A stretch of 64,000 bases of DNA from Zeus faber (GCA_960531495.1 OY482850.1:1583343-1647342); one strand, 5' to 3'; numbered from the stretch's first letter, positions 35,638 to 48,679 are shown. A program made the numbers and translations. The notes: generated by a model from the sequence alone, not told the origin.

Positions 35638-36087
35638 ATCCATGAAAAAGTACACAAACCCCGTTTTCACATAAATGATTATCACAACCTGGGACTTAGA
35701 TCAGTTTGATTGGGAATAGGTTTTTATTTGTAAATCACACACTTTTTCACTGTGCAGCCCATACTTACACCACACTGCTGGAGGGGGTATGTACCTTCAT
35801 GAAAATCTATGCATGAATTGAAAAAATGTGATCCACCAATTCCCTACATAGGTGAATTCCCTACATAGATCATCAAAATGTTTGCTGAGTTGGTAAGGTG
35901 ATCTATTGTGTCGAGCAAATTTGCCCTTATAATTGTAAAAGGGTAAAATAATACTTTTGAAATCTCACAATTGCTTGAACTTATTTTGATTTCATTTTGA
36001 CATTGACTTTTTTATTGTTTTATGTTTACAATGTTTTGTACAAATTTTTGTACAGTTTTTGGTGCTGAATACTTTTTCAAGGCACTC
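35638..36087. mobile_element. Possible Tc1/mariner-type MITE
   Basis: The right end, read inward, is GGAGTGCCTTGAAAAAGTAT, a start typical of fish Tc1/Tigger-like elements. The left end CCATGAAAAAGTACACAAACC matches it at about 16 of 22 positions. The interior is AT-rich and non-coding. The target TA duplication is not clear, so boundaries are approximate. Confidence 0.45.
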
Positions 36088-37040
36088 CGTAAGTTCCTGA
36101 GAGATCATATCTTCTCTTAAAATGGCACTTGAATTATTTTTGTGATGTTGAAAGCAGAGGGGAGAAAAACAAAATCCAAAACTGGACCAATTTTTGTGAC
36201 CATAAGTTGTCCTGGTTCAGTGAATGGGCCCCATTCTGGCAGCTGCGGGTGGATGCCCCTCCCCCTCACTCCTCACTCCCCCATGTCCACGTGGCAGGTG
36301 CATCATTGAAAGTAAAAGTGTGTCATCGTATGCAAAATTGCATGAGGCAGCTGCTAGTTGGAACTTCTTGTCCTTTTGTAGCCGCAGTTGGGAGCACAGC
36401 GTTTAAAATGATCGAGACAGACACATTCCATTGCGGTGTTTGGTAACAATTACTGTGGCTCGTACTTCGTCATTAATACCATGCGTGATATCTCATTACT
36501 CATGAGTATGTATTTGTATTTATCAATGAATTCATTACAGCCGTGATGGGCTGTATTTAAACCTGCTTTGTGTGAGTTTAAATGTTTTTTCAAGACAAGA
36601 CTTTTTTTAAATAATACATTTAATGTGTAGGCAAATCCACTGCAAATAAAGAGAAATAAATATTAACTAGCCAGAAAATCTTGGAAAATTAACAATATAT
36701 ATATTTTTCTCTTTTGAGATAAATTGACTGGTGTAGAATTGTGTGTATAGTATTATTCACGTTGCTTTGAGAAAATATGGGATTTCTGGAATAAGTCCAG
36801 CAGAGACGAACAGAGTTTTAATTCTGTTCACTCTCGAAGAAGAGATTTCAAGACCACTTTCTGTTCTTTAAGAACACAACCCTTTGTGCATTGATTTGTA
36901 GGACTATAAGATCATGTCTCTCAAACTCACCAGAACTCACCAAATTCACCACAGCTGACTCCCATTTTAGCTGAAGACCTACCCTGGCCAAGAGATTCTT
37001 TCCCAGGTGTATTGCAAGAGAGGACAGAAGATGTGATGAG
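36088..37040. other. No feature recognised
   Basis: AT-rich DNA with a slightly GC-richer part near 36220-36420. No frame with recognisable protein text. Confidence 0.45.
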
Positions 37041-37044
37041 AAGA

Positions 37045-37166
37045 CAGAGTTGACAAGCATTGATATATACAGTATATATATACACAGTATATATATATAG
37101 ATACAGTATATACACATACAGTGTATATATATATATATATATCTATATCAATGCTTGTCAACTCTG
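37045..37166. repeat. Inverted repeat around a TA-rich microsatellite
   Basis: Perfect 23-nt arms at 37045-37067 (CAGAGTTGACAAGCATTGATATA) and 37144-37166, flanking about 76 bp of TATACAG/TATA repeats. It lies 40 bp from the end of the Tc1-like remnant. Confidence 0.93.
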
Positions 37167-37202
37167 TATATATATCTATATATCTATATATAGATATATA
37201 TA

Positions 37203-38158
37203 TACACCAATCAGTCACAACATGAAACCACCTGCCTAACATTGTGTAGGTTACCTTCGTGCCACCAAAACAGCTCTGACCCATCGAGGCATGGACTCCA
37301 TAAGACCGCTGAAGGTGTCCTGTGGTATCTGGCACCAAGACTTTAGCAGGATATCTTTTAAGTCTTGTATTTTGCAAGGTGGGGCTCCCATGGATCCGAT
37401 CTTGTTGTTCCAGTACATCCCACAGATACTCGATCGGATTGAGATCTGAAGTATTTTGAGACCAAGTCAACGCCTTGAACTCTTTGTCATGTTCCTCAAA
37501 CCATTCCTGAACACTTTTTGCAGTGTAGCAGGGCACATTATCCTGCTGAAAGAGGCCACTGATATCATGGAACACTGTTGCCATGAAGGGGTGTACTTGG
37601 TCTTCAGCAATGTTTAGGTAGGTGGTACATGTGAAGGTAACAGGTAACAGTCATGCCAGGACCTAAGGTTTCCCAGCAGAACATTGCCCAGAGCATCACA
37701 CTGTCTCCAACTGCCAACTTGCCTTCTTACCATAGAGCATCCTGGTGCCATCTCTTCCCCAGATAAACGACACACACGCACACGGCCATCCACATGATGT
37801 AAAAGAAAATGTGATTCATCAGACCAGATAACCTTCTTCCATTGCTCCATGGTCCAGTTCTGACACGCCCTGTGACCATTGTAGGCGGTTTTGACGGTGG
37901 AAATCGGTCAGCATGAGCAATCTGACTGGTCTTTGACTATGCAGCCCAATACACAGCAAGCTGCGATGCACTGTGTATTCTGACATCTTTCTATTATAGC
38001 CAGCATTAACCTTTTCAGCAAGTTGTGCTACAATAGCTCTTCTGTGGCATCGGACCACATTGGCTAGCCTTTGCTCCCCACATCCATCAATAAGCCCATG
38101 GGCACCCTATCGCTGGTTCACCAGTTGTCCTTTATTGGACCACTTTTGGTAGGTAATA
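37203..38158 (-). mobile_element. Tc1-like DNA transposon remnant
   Basis: A minus-strand transposase region with one terminus preserved at 37203 (TACACCAATCAGTCACAACA). The other end, near 38158 (GGTAGGTAAT), is truncated, so the 5' inverted repeat and the N-terminus of the protein are missing. Confidence 0.88.
37230..38058 (-). pseudogene. Tc1-like transposase
   Basis: A DDE-type transposase that would cut and paste the element at TA sites. Visible text: VRCHRRAIVAQLAEKVNAGY (second helix-turn-helix part), NRLQWSQGV, then in another frame VIWSDESHFLLHHVDGRVRV (first catalytic D), GLFQQDNVPCYTAKSVQEWF (second D) and LTWSQNTSDLNPIEYLWDVL (the catalytic E). The first HTH is missing. Frames change near 37850 and 37590, so no functional product. 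Confidence 0.88.
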
Positions 38159-38699
38159 ATCATAATGACAGGACAGAATAAGTGCAGACATCGGGCAGCG
38201 CACTGCGTGCAGTTCCTCTGCAGCTGGCTCGTGGACGGCTGCTGAGCCCTGTACGCTGTGCGGTCGTCGGAAGGAAGCTACGCTGCCATCTGCAGCCGTG
38301 GCTTAACCACGCCTCTTGGTCCGCCATAATACATATATAGACTATATATATAGACTTTCGGGCAGCGGGGGCTGACACAGTGGGAGATTATTAAAGGTAG
38401 AAACAAAAAGGCTCATTGGCCAAAACGGGAACATAAAGCAGCATAGCATAAATTGCGGCAGGGTCCATGTTGCGATCTGGTCCGCAGAGTCTCGTCTCCT
38501 GCACCACCCATCCACTCACTGCAAGACAAACCACACATATGAAAACTCTCCCAGCAGGGTCGGGCCAATCAACGTCAATGGGACTTATGAGGCTGACCCG
38601 GTACAGCTGTGGCAACACGGGACGAAGCCAGTGCTGTCACCACTTGCCGACCATGACTTAACTACGTCAGTGGTCAGTCTAGACCCAAAACGGATGCTA
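38159..38699. other. Unassigned
   Basis: A GC-richer stretch (38180-38310) with TATA-like runs at 38330-38355. It could be LTR or leader sequence belonging to the gypsy fossil that follows, but no terminal repeat pair was found. Confidence 0.3.
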
Positions 38700-39900
38700 G
38701 GCCCCCTGTATCTGTAATCTGAATATCCTCAGATACACAAACACGAACTTATTCAGCATATCACACAACACATCATTCACTAAAGCCTGGAAGACTGCTG
38801 AGACATCTGCCAAGCTAAAGGACATGACCATGTACTCATGACCGGTGGGTGTATTAAAAGCCGTTTAACGTTTGGCCCCCTGCCAGATGCAGTTCAAGCT
38901 GTAGGCATTGTGCAGATCTATCTATCTTAGAAGATAGTGGCACATTGAAGATGTTCAAACACTGTCGCCAACAAAGGGAGAGGGTACAGGTTCTTTATGG
39001 TGATGTTTTTGAGGAGTCTGTAATCACTGCAAGGACAGGGGCATCTGTCTTTCCTATCAAAGAGGGGGCCCATAGCCAATACCTCTATAATGTAGGCCTC
39101 CATGGCCGCTGTCTTTGGTCGAGAAAGGGAATAGAGCCGACCACGAGGTGGACAAGCACTCGGCAGAAGGTCCATGGCACAGTCATCGGGGCAGTGCGGT
39201 GGCAGTGTTGTCGCTCTAACTTTGCTGAACACCTCCTGTAGGTCACCATACTCGGGTGGTGCATTGGAGAGGTCAACGGACTCAGCAGGAACTGCTGGAG
39301 AGACACGAAGGACCCCATTCTTCCAATTTCCCCAAAGCCCAGTTAATGCACGGATTGTGTTTAGCCACCCATGGAAAGCCCAAAACCAGAGGAGCTGCAA
39401 GTGAGCCTACCATGTGAAAGGACATACCCTTTCTGTGATGCCTCCTTTTGTTGTGCAAAGCCTGACCTTACCAGTACCTAGGGGGCAACAGTCCAGGGTG
39501 GTAACTTTTAAGGGCTCTTCCAGAGGGTTCAAGGGAATTCCCCCTCACAAGCCCAGGATGCAGCCAACAGATTGCTTGCCGCACTGGAATGAGATAGATA
39601 TATTGACAGCTGATGGTGAGTTGTCCCCCAGGAGAGGGAAGCTGGCAGCAACACTCTGGGAAGCGGTTAACAAGTCAGAGGAGATTTGAGTGCAGGGGTG
39701 AGTTCAGTCATACTCTTCTCTGACCAGGTCTTCTTGCTTTCCAGCTCACTGATAAACTGAAGAGCACTGTGTAGCAGCTCTTCCTCTGCTGTGTCCATAG
39801 CTGGCTGAGTCTTGCTGAAACGATGACGATGGGCGTGCCCTCTGCTGCCGTGGATGGAGATGTGTATCACGGGTGGGTGACCCGGGAGCAGCCATGACAC
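38700..39900 (-). mobile_element. Ty3/gypsy fossil, protease-RT part (fragment 3)
   Basis: A minus-strand remnant of a conventional fish gypsy element (Sushi/Barthez-like text). Protease-region text lies at about 39400-39620 and RT text at 38750-39400: PPEYGDLQEVFSKVRATTLP, PPRGRLYSLSRPKTAAMEAY, ITIKNLYPLPLLATVFEHLQ and, further on, [12 protein letters not shown] gag-like start MDTAEEELLHSALQFISELE may lie near 39810. Broken, with several breaks, no LTRs, RNase H or integrase seen. It belongs to a different subfamily from the Gmr1-like pieces. Confidence 0.78.
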
Positions 39901-40430
39901 AATGACATAAGAAACACTTACAACAGGGAGCTTTACAAGATATATAATTTTGTCTTTAAAGTACCTTTGATTTTTTTACATAAACCAACATTCCATTGCA
40001 AAACTAGAATGGCACCTCTTTACTGTATATACAGTAATGTACTTCAGTATATGTTACAGAAATGAATCATAAATGCTTCAACATGCTTTATTTTTTGCCA
40101 ATATGACATTTTTTTGCATAGAGTAAAACACAAAATGAACCTACAGTAATTCCACTACTGTAAAAAAAATTGTGTATATACACTATACTTAGGCCACAAG
40201 TTTTCACCCTCATCACACCTTACACACTTTATCTTGCAGTACACCAGGGAAAGAATCTTTTTGCATGCCTGATCCATCCCTGGCAATCTTCTGCAGATAT
40301 TCTGGGTCCATGTTTACTTAAATAAAATAAAATCACAGAGAATTGTTAGTTCCCTTTGTATAGATGGTGATGAAAGAGCAGCAAAAAGACACCTGTGTAT
40401 GTTGGGTAAATTTTATATACATATATACAC
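39901..40430. other. No feature recognised
   Basis: AT-rich DNA with an ACTGTATATACAGT palindrome near 40022. No coding frame. Confidence 0.5.
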
Positions 40431-40568
<138 letters not shown>

Positions 40569-40718
40569 ATAAGTAATGCTCTCCCTCTCTCACTGCTGAA
40601 ACCCCAGAGGTTCAAACATCTTGATCCCCTGCCCCCCGAATCCCAACCATCGTCTTTCTTTTTCTTCCCTTCTGTTGTTGAACCCACCCAACCTATCCCT
40701 TACCACCCATCCCCACCC

Positions 40719-40875
<157 letters not shown>

Positions 40876-41325
40876 AAGGAGAGAGAAGGACCTAGAATAC
40901 TCCACATGAAGAAAGAATCAAGAACCACTTGAAAAACATCATCAGTATACTCAATACAAAATGTATTTATAATGACACAGTAAGGAAATAAACAGATAAC
41001 TAAGGAAACTCTCTTTTTTGTTCATTTATTGTTCTGAACTCTAATTTTTGCTGGAACGTTCTATTTCACCGTGAGTGCACTGGCTCCTAAAATGAGGCGT
41101 GCATATCTTACAATAAAGTAAAGTGCAACAAATATTGACATTTTAATACTCCAATTAAAGTGGTCATCCATAAGATTACTTAAACAATTAATTTTTTACA
41201 TATTTGTTACTTTTTCAAACTGGCACTTTGAGAGAAACCTCTATATATGCTCCTCTGCATTGTATGTTTCCATAGTTCGTAGTGGAGTCTGCCTTTCCTG
41301 GCACGAAGGGAAGGTAAGGGTATAG
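40876..41325. other. No feature recognised
   Basis: AT-rich unique-looking DNA. Confidence 0.5.
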
Positions 41326-41645
41326 AACGCCATTTGAGTCAATATTAAATAAATAAATGTTTACATAAATAAATAAATATGCCTATGAAATAAATCCTGA
41401 AATAAATGAGACAATACATACAGTATATACATCTAAATCGAAATATATAATGAGTAAATATGGTTAAGTAAATATTTTTATTCCTTTCAGGAGAATCTTA
41501 TTTCATGATTCCACAATTATTTATTTCAGGGGATTTTTATTTCATAATACTGCATTTATTTATTTCAGGGCTCTTTTATTTCATAATAGCACATTTCTAA
41601 CCATAATTTGCAAATTAATGGGATGTGGTTATCTCACAGATTCAG
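41326..41645. mobile_element. Half of a fold-back element (one arm)
   Basis: Matches the left arm of the element at 15966-17455: GCCATTTGAGTCAATATTAA, AAATAAATAAATA runs, repeated TTTTATTTCATAAT, and TATCTCACAGATTCAGAG at the inner end. The L1 begins directly after this arm, so the second arm is missing or was replaced. Confidence 0.75.
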
Positions 41646-43490
41646 AGCCGACGGAAAGATGGGGAACAGGAAAAAGTAATTCCATTCATAATTCACCCAG
41701 ATCAAACAGGCTTTGTCAAGGGCTCATCCAGCAATATGCACCGTTTATTCAGTCTGATCAGCATATCTCAAAGGAACAACTTAAATACTGTTAAAGCTAC
41801 TTCAGATGCCGAAAAAGCATTTGACAGAATTAATTGGACATATTTATTTTCAATCCTCAACAAATTTGGTTTTGGAGATCCATTCAATGGATCAGAATCC
41901 TCTACAACTCACCATTTGCTTCTGTCATCACCAATGGTTACACGTCACAGTGTTTCACTCTATAACGTGGCACAGACAAGGATGTCCGCTCTCCCTTTAC
42001 TATTTGTGTTTCTTAATAATTATTATATGTTGTATGTAAATATGTTGTATGTAGATTTGGAGTTGTAAAAAAAGTAATTTCCCCCTGGGATTTTTAAAGT
42101 ATTTCTGATTCTGATTCTGATTCTGATTTGCCATCTATATTGAACCCCTTGCTGCGGCCATCTGTCAAAACAATAAAATCATTGGCATACAAACAGGAAA
42201 CTCTTCACAAAATCAGTTTGTATGCAGACGATATTGTGTTGTAATTACGGAACCCAATATCATATATCTTCTATCTCGAAGTGTTCAATCTTATATCTAA
42301 ATTTTCAGTCAGACTATTCGATAAACTGGACTAAAACCATGGTCTTACCACTCAGTGGGGAGGACTTGAATACTGTAACCCAGAAACTTCCCTGAACCAT
42401 CACAACGGGCAACATTAGATACCTTGGTATTGAGATCTCCAACAATCTGTTCGATTTGTTAACCCTTAACTTTACTCCATTGTTCAAATCCATTAAAGAA
42501 GACTTCACTCAATGGAACAACCTACCCATCTCACTAATTGGTAGGATAGCAGCAGTGAAAATGAATATACTACCAAAAATGAACTATATATTTTAAATGA
42601 CCCCAGTCCAACCAACAGTACATTGGTTTAATACTCTACACTCAATAATCAATAAATTCTATTGGAAATACAAGAAACCGAGAATTACACAAGCAACACT
42701 ACAGAAATACAAAGACTGTGGAGGCCTAGCAAACCCAAACTTCAGATATTACTATTTAGTGAACCATTTTCAATTTATAATTAAATGGTTACAACCAGAG
42801 CAACAATTGGGCAATGGATGGCGAGACATTGAACAAACAGAATGTCAGGTGTTATCAATATCTGATCTCCCATTTCTTACTGAATCAATAAGGAAACATA
42901 ATTGCTTTAAAAACCCATTCATTGCAACAACTCTGTCAGCCTGGTGGAGATTCCTCAAACTCAGTGGTCACACTCTATCTCCAAACAAATTCACTCGAAT
43001 CTGGCACAACCCAGATTTTCCGGTTAAAAACAGATCAATATTCTCGAGGTCTTAAAAGACAAGTAATTACTCATCTGGAACACATTTTTGCAATTCCAAA
43101 ATGCAACTTATTCAATATAAGATTTTGCACAGAGAACACATCACCCAATAAAAAATGTTCAAACTGGGTTTTGTGGATAAAGCCATTTGCTCTCACTGTT
43201 CCCTTAATACCAGAGATGAATACTTTTATGCCATCTGACTCTGCCCACCTATCCAAACATTCGGGACCAATATCACCAAGAAGCTATCAACCCTTCTGGG
43301 TCACAGCATTCCAGTCTCCCTGACTGTATGTCTCATCAGTGATCTCTACTCAGTTGACCACACGCCAAGAAAATAATATTACCCAATTCGACAAACAGAG
43401 ATAATCTCACCACTTCCCAATGGTTACATTTATTAATAGAATATAACTCAATGGAAAAACTATTGGCAATATCCAAAAACAAAGTTGTTG
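41646..43490 (+). pseudogene. L1 ORF2 (reverse transcriptase and C-terminal part)
   Basis: Text in order: PFIIHPDQTGFVKGSSSNMH, RLFSLISISQRNNLNTVKAT, SDAEKAFDRINWTYLFSILN (motif A), an insertion at 42007-42126, then FAIYIEPL-type text in a shifted frame and YADDIVL at 42213-42243 (catalytic box intact). Further on: MTPVQPTVHWFNTLHSIINK, FYWKYKKPRITQATLQKYKD, CGGLANPNFRYYYLVNHFQF and FTRIWHNPDFPVKN. The endonuclease is absent (5' truncation), and stops and frame changes are frequent between 42240 and 42600. Confidence 0.85.
42007..42126 (+). mobile_element. Short retroposon 3' tail inserted in L1
   Basis: About 120 bp ending in (TTCTGA)n, with TAATTTCCCCCTGGGATTTT before it, a 3' end common to a fish LINE/SINE family. 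It splits the L1 text between CTTTACTATTTG and TTTGCCATCTAT. A TTTG repeat at both edges may be the target duplication. Confidence 0.65.
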
Positions 43491-44218
43491 GGGGGCAGTG
43501 CTCCTTGGGGGTGCCTGCGGCTGGTCCGTGTGTTGGTTTGAGGTGTGGTTGGGGGTTTGGGACTCGGGTTGGCGGCAGGGGGTGTGGGTTGAGGGTTCAG
43601 GACTTGGCCCCGTGGTCGCCGGTGACCCCAGTGGCCTGCTGGCGTCGGCGGGTTGGGGGGCGAACATCCAAGTGCCCTGCGCTGAGCACACTAGGCTACG
43701 TGGATAGGTGGGGCATCTGGTCGGCGGCTGTGGGGCGGGCCTCATCTTGCGCGGGAGGCATGGGGGTCCCGCAGGCTCGCCTGAAGGGTGGGCGGTTTGG
43801 GGCGGGGTGAAGGCCTGTCGCAACGGGTCCTGGATCCTGGTCTGCGGTCTGTGCCTGCTGCCCCGGTCTGCGCCTGCAGCTGTATCCTGTGACTGCACAT
43901 GGGTGTCTCCTCGTGCTCCCTGGGACTGGGTTATTCTCCTCAGGGACGGGCATGGGGGTTGCTCCGCGGGCTTCCGGCTTCTCTTGGGGCAGGGGGGTCT
44001 TCTGTGGCTGCAGGACGGGTGCTCAGGGCTTTCCTGCTCTATGTGGCTGTGGGACTCAGGTGTGGCTTCAGGGCCCTTTCCGTGCTTGGTGGTGCCACAA
44101 CGTAATACCCACCTTATACACCAGAACCAATTTGGATAAGTTCTGTACACTCACCGGTGGACACTTCACACACACCCACACACACACATACACACACATA
44201 CATACATACAGGCGGTCT
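43490..44218 (+). other. L1 3' UTR: GC-rich module plus (CA)n
   Basis: G-rich (up to GGGGGG runs) non-coding segment directly behind ORF2. It ends TGTACACTCACCGGTG and is followed by CACACA/CATACA. It is the reference copy for the blocks at 1770, 33916 and 47510-47940. Confidence 0.8.
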
Positions 44219-44539
44219 CATCACAGGCACGCACACGCCACCAGCACCGGCTTTGGACGCACCCCAGCACCCTCCTGGTTGCATCCCTATCCTTTTCTTC
44301 CTAAATTTACTGCTATAACTATAAGAGGAAGAGGCCACATGCCCAATTGCTGTTCCAATTTTCCTGGACCTAATTAACTCTGTTTTTTCGATACATCTTG
44401 TCGTCTACGTTTTTGTTTTTCAGTGTACATGTTGTTGTTTGTTCCTATGTTTATGTTTTTCCATGTACATGTTTTTGTTTGGTTCTATGTTTATTGTCTC
44501 ACCTGTGGTGATTCTCCCCCTCTTGGAGTACTTGGAGTC

Positions 44540-45290
44540 AACAAAAAAGTCCAACAAAACAGAACTAGTCCCCTCAGGGGACCTTGTTCCCCAGCACAGC
44601 ACGGTCCATCGGCTTCTTTCCCCCAGGGTGACAAAGCAGACTACCCCCTCCTCTCTTCCATAGTGTATGCCCTGGGCTGCTGTGCTCGCTGGTGGAGGTG
44701 TAGCCAGGCTTGGTTGTTGCTGGTCAGAGCAGCTAGCTGCAGGCAGTTACCCTTGGTGGTTGCTGCGGCTGCTTCTCCCACGGTCCTCCGCTGGACTCCC
44801 AAGTGCTGCTGCTGCCAGTCGGGAGAGTGTTGGTGCTGTGTCCCTTACCCGTGCCAGAGAGTCCCTGTTCAGGCGCCACTGTGGTAGTTATGCCTGCCAC
44901 ACACCATCCGAGTGACATTTTTAGGGCCCTCCAGCACAGAGACACAGACAATCGAGGAGAAACACACCAGTTTATTGTAGAAAGGGGGCTAGGTGGAACA
45001 AGCCCTGGAGCAGATGGACAGCATGTCATGACAAGTGCTCCTCTCCTGTGTGTGTGGGGATGGGGGTTTTACTTGATGCTTGTTAGACCAATCAACAATG
45101 ATCCTGGGCCCAATCACCTGGACCCAGGACAGGTGTGGATGCTCAAACCACACCCCAATACCCTCTTCTCCAGGAACCACTACACCTCTGCCTGTACACC
45201 ACGTCCGACAGCTGTTACAGCACAGTGCAAGGGCCACCGACGAACAAGGTTGTGCTCTCTCATCGTGCATTAAACCCACTGAACCCACAG
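44540..45290 (-). mobile_element. LTR-element fragment, 'family E', with leader
   Basis: In minus orientation: an LTR from somewhere near 45290 to 44880, including CACACCTGTCCTGGGTCCAG, an AATAAACTGGTGTGTTTC polyadenylation region and the end GGCATAACTACCACA. A primer site and about 320 bp of untranslated leader or gag-adjacent sequence follow, to about 44540. The rest of the element is absent. The outer LTR start is not certain. Two further LTRs of this family lie at 27180 and 55860. Broken and incomplete; moderate age. Confidence 0.75.
44861..44878 (-). promoter_or_regulatory. tRNA-Lys-type primer binding site
   Basis: The minus strand reads TGGCGCCTGAACAGGGAC, one base different from the tRNA-Lys3 primer site consensus, one base inside the CA end of the LTR. 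Position and sequence together identify it as the site where reverse transcription of the fossil element was primed. Confidence 0.85.
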
Positions 45291-45654
45291 AGTCGGAAAA
45301 TCAAACAACTTATTACTATGTGACTCACACAAACCGAATCTCAAAAAGTGAAACTTATTTTGATGACCACAGAGTTGGTATTTTGGCTGAAACTGGTGAA
45401 TAACATTAGATTGTTTCAAAAATAATTTTTTTTAAGTAGAATTTGAAAGAAGTTCTCGTCATACCAGGTGAGCTCTCACTAATGTGCCGCATGGCACATT
45501 AGTGAGCAGTCTGCCATTGGTTAAAAAACACTGGTGTGATCCACTAATTAAGTAAAAAACAAAGACAGGTAATTGTCCAGCAGAGCAAACTACTCTCAAT
45601 TGCGTTGTACTGGAGAAGACGCTGGAGGAGACCTGAGACAGAGCGCTCCTATTT
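45291..45654. other. Unassigned; short hairpin
   Basis: Contains a hairpin with 14-nt perfect arms at 45475-45488 and 45493-45506 (CTCACTAATGTGCC, GCAT loop). No coding frame. Confidence 0.6.
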
Positions 45655-45800
45655 TCAAGATTCAAGATTCAAGAGGCTATTTGTCACATACATATCCATA
45701 CGGTCATACATATATGCAGTGAAATGTCATGACACACGGTGATTATGCACAATTAGCCCTAAAAATACCACAATTACTAAAAATACTAAAATGTGCGTAA
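45655..45800 (-). mobile_element. LINE-A 3' end, 5'-truncated
   Basis: Minus-strand TTGAATC tail, TGTGACAAATAGCC, TGCATATATG and the following 3' UTR. Closest in this window to the insert at 59125-59268, sharing CACGGTGATTATGCACAATT-type text and AAAAATACTAAAA. Confidence 0.8.
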
Positions 45801-46845
45801 TCGACACAAGGCACTCGTATAGGTGGGCGATTCTTGGTTCTATAATTATATAATAGAATTAATTGTCTGTGTTCCTCCGACATATTTTGTGATGCGAAAT
45901 CTAGAGACATAGACATACGGTATATAGTAAGAGAGAGTTTCAGAAAGCCAGTATGAGCAGGCATCAGTGAATGCAAGACAAACTGTTTTGTCTTTCACAA
46001 ACACCCTCACACATGCTAAAATCAAATGGCTGTTCGTACAAAGGAAAATAAATAGAAACTACCGGTACTACGATCTTGTGGAAGGCTCCAGAGAAGAACT
46101 CACTGTGAATTCATAGTATCGCTTCACATTCCACAGTGCATTTCCTCACCATAACTTCCCCTTTCGTGAATGGGACAATGATGCCATTGAAAGAACCCTA
46201 TTAAAGCCAATCTGCCCATAATTGTTTGTGGAGCTCAGTCACAGCATTAGTGTGACTATTAGGTAAATCTAATATAAGCATTCTTTCTCTCCTTTTTCAT
46301 TTCTTCATAATTTACTCGCTTCCGGACATAATTTGTTATTTCTATGTCTATGATTTCCCTATGTTTGTGATATAACTCTGTACTGAAATAATATATGAAA
46401 ATGAAATTAATACAAAATATATGTCTGAGAGTTTGGTCTTTCATTTGGTATGCAATTTTTAACAGTATGATGTGTTGATCCCAAGATATATAAAAGAGTA
46501 TGAAAAGTGTGACAAGATGCCCCAGTCTCCCCTATATTGTGACATAAATCCTGTGTCACAAAGTAGTTCCTCATGGCTGTTGTTCACCTGGTGTAAAAAA
46601 CAAAATATTTCCACTGTACCCAGGGAGACGTCATGGTGGATGAATGGGTTCAACACACGACACAACACAAGACTGCTGTTTGTGTCGCGTCTGTACCCAG
46701 GGAGAACGCTATTGACCTCGGTTGTAAGTGTTTCTCCATGTCACCATGAAATAAAGAATGATTCATCAAATCTGAAGTTTAATTAGAAACACATTATACA
46801 TACATTTAGGGCAGTGGCATCATTAAATCTGGGCATTGGAGGTTT
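45801..46845. other. No feature recognised
   Basis: AT-rich unique-looking DNA. The frame at 46472-46786 (PSVPG-like text absent) has no recognisable domain. Confidence 0.45.
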
Positions 46846-47940
<1,095 letters not shown>

Positions 47941-48065
47941 TGAAACCTGAAAACTAATTATTGGATCTACATATCGAACATGAGTGATGCCTCGGTGCCA
48001 TCAACCTATCAGAAACAAAGCACCCACTGCCCAATGGTCTTTTGAATACAAGTAATCTTTACTTT

Positions 48066-48126
<61 letters not shown>

Positions 48127-48679
48127 GCTTCTGCTCTAAACTTTCCTACAAACCATTTCCATGTCTATTGTGTGCTCCAACAGTAATATTCCATTCTATT
48201 TAAACACTACTAGACTACACTACTTCACTATTGTGTGGAGTAGCGCAACTTCATGTTTCTTGTGTTTTATGTCAGCGACATAGGTGGATTTAGGTTTTTG
48301 GTGGACCGTCACCTTGTGCTAAAACATATTTGTGTTTTCTGCCCACCTACAAATCTCAGGCAAATCTCAATGCAGCCCATTGACAAGGCATCATTTTCAT
48401 GATTTTCATGATTTTATCTCTATCACAGTAATTGTCCTTTGTCCTTCATTGATCTATCTTTTCTCCCTTTGTCATCATTGGAAGCTGTCATTCCTGCCTC
48501 TGTCATTGTTACATCATCACATCATTGTTCATCATCATGCTTTTTTATCACCATCCTAAACTTATTTTCTTGCCATTCTAATTCAGTCTAACTTTCTTTA
48601 TTTTCCCACAACAGCCACCAGCCAAAGCTCAATTCCCTGCCGTGCTGTAATCCATCCAAATATCATCGACCTTGTAACT
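47941..48679. other. Unassigned; (CT)n at 48062-48126
   Basis: A 65-bp CT run lies near the left side. The remainder is AT-rich, with short TCATTGTTCATCATC-type patches and no frame. Confidence 0.6.

Larger units (their letters stand above)
41646..44530 (+). mobile_element. L1 LINE, 5'-truncated, with 3' UTR
   Basis: RT and C-terminal part of ORF2 (41646-43490), then the GC-rich 3' UTR (43490-44165), a short CA/CATA array (44167-44218) and the AT-rich tail to about 44530. The final segment and poly(A) present in the copies at 33.5, 35.2 and 46.8 kb are missing here. An LTR-element fragment joins instead. This copy links the GC-rich/(CA)n repeat to L1. Confidence 0.85.

Noticed and set aside
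44423-44887. Plus-strand frame of 154 codons over the LTR leader
   Set aside because: It lies antisense across an L1 tail and an LTR leader, so it crosses an element junction and has no domain.
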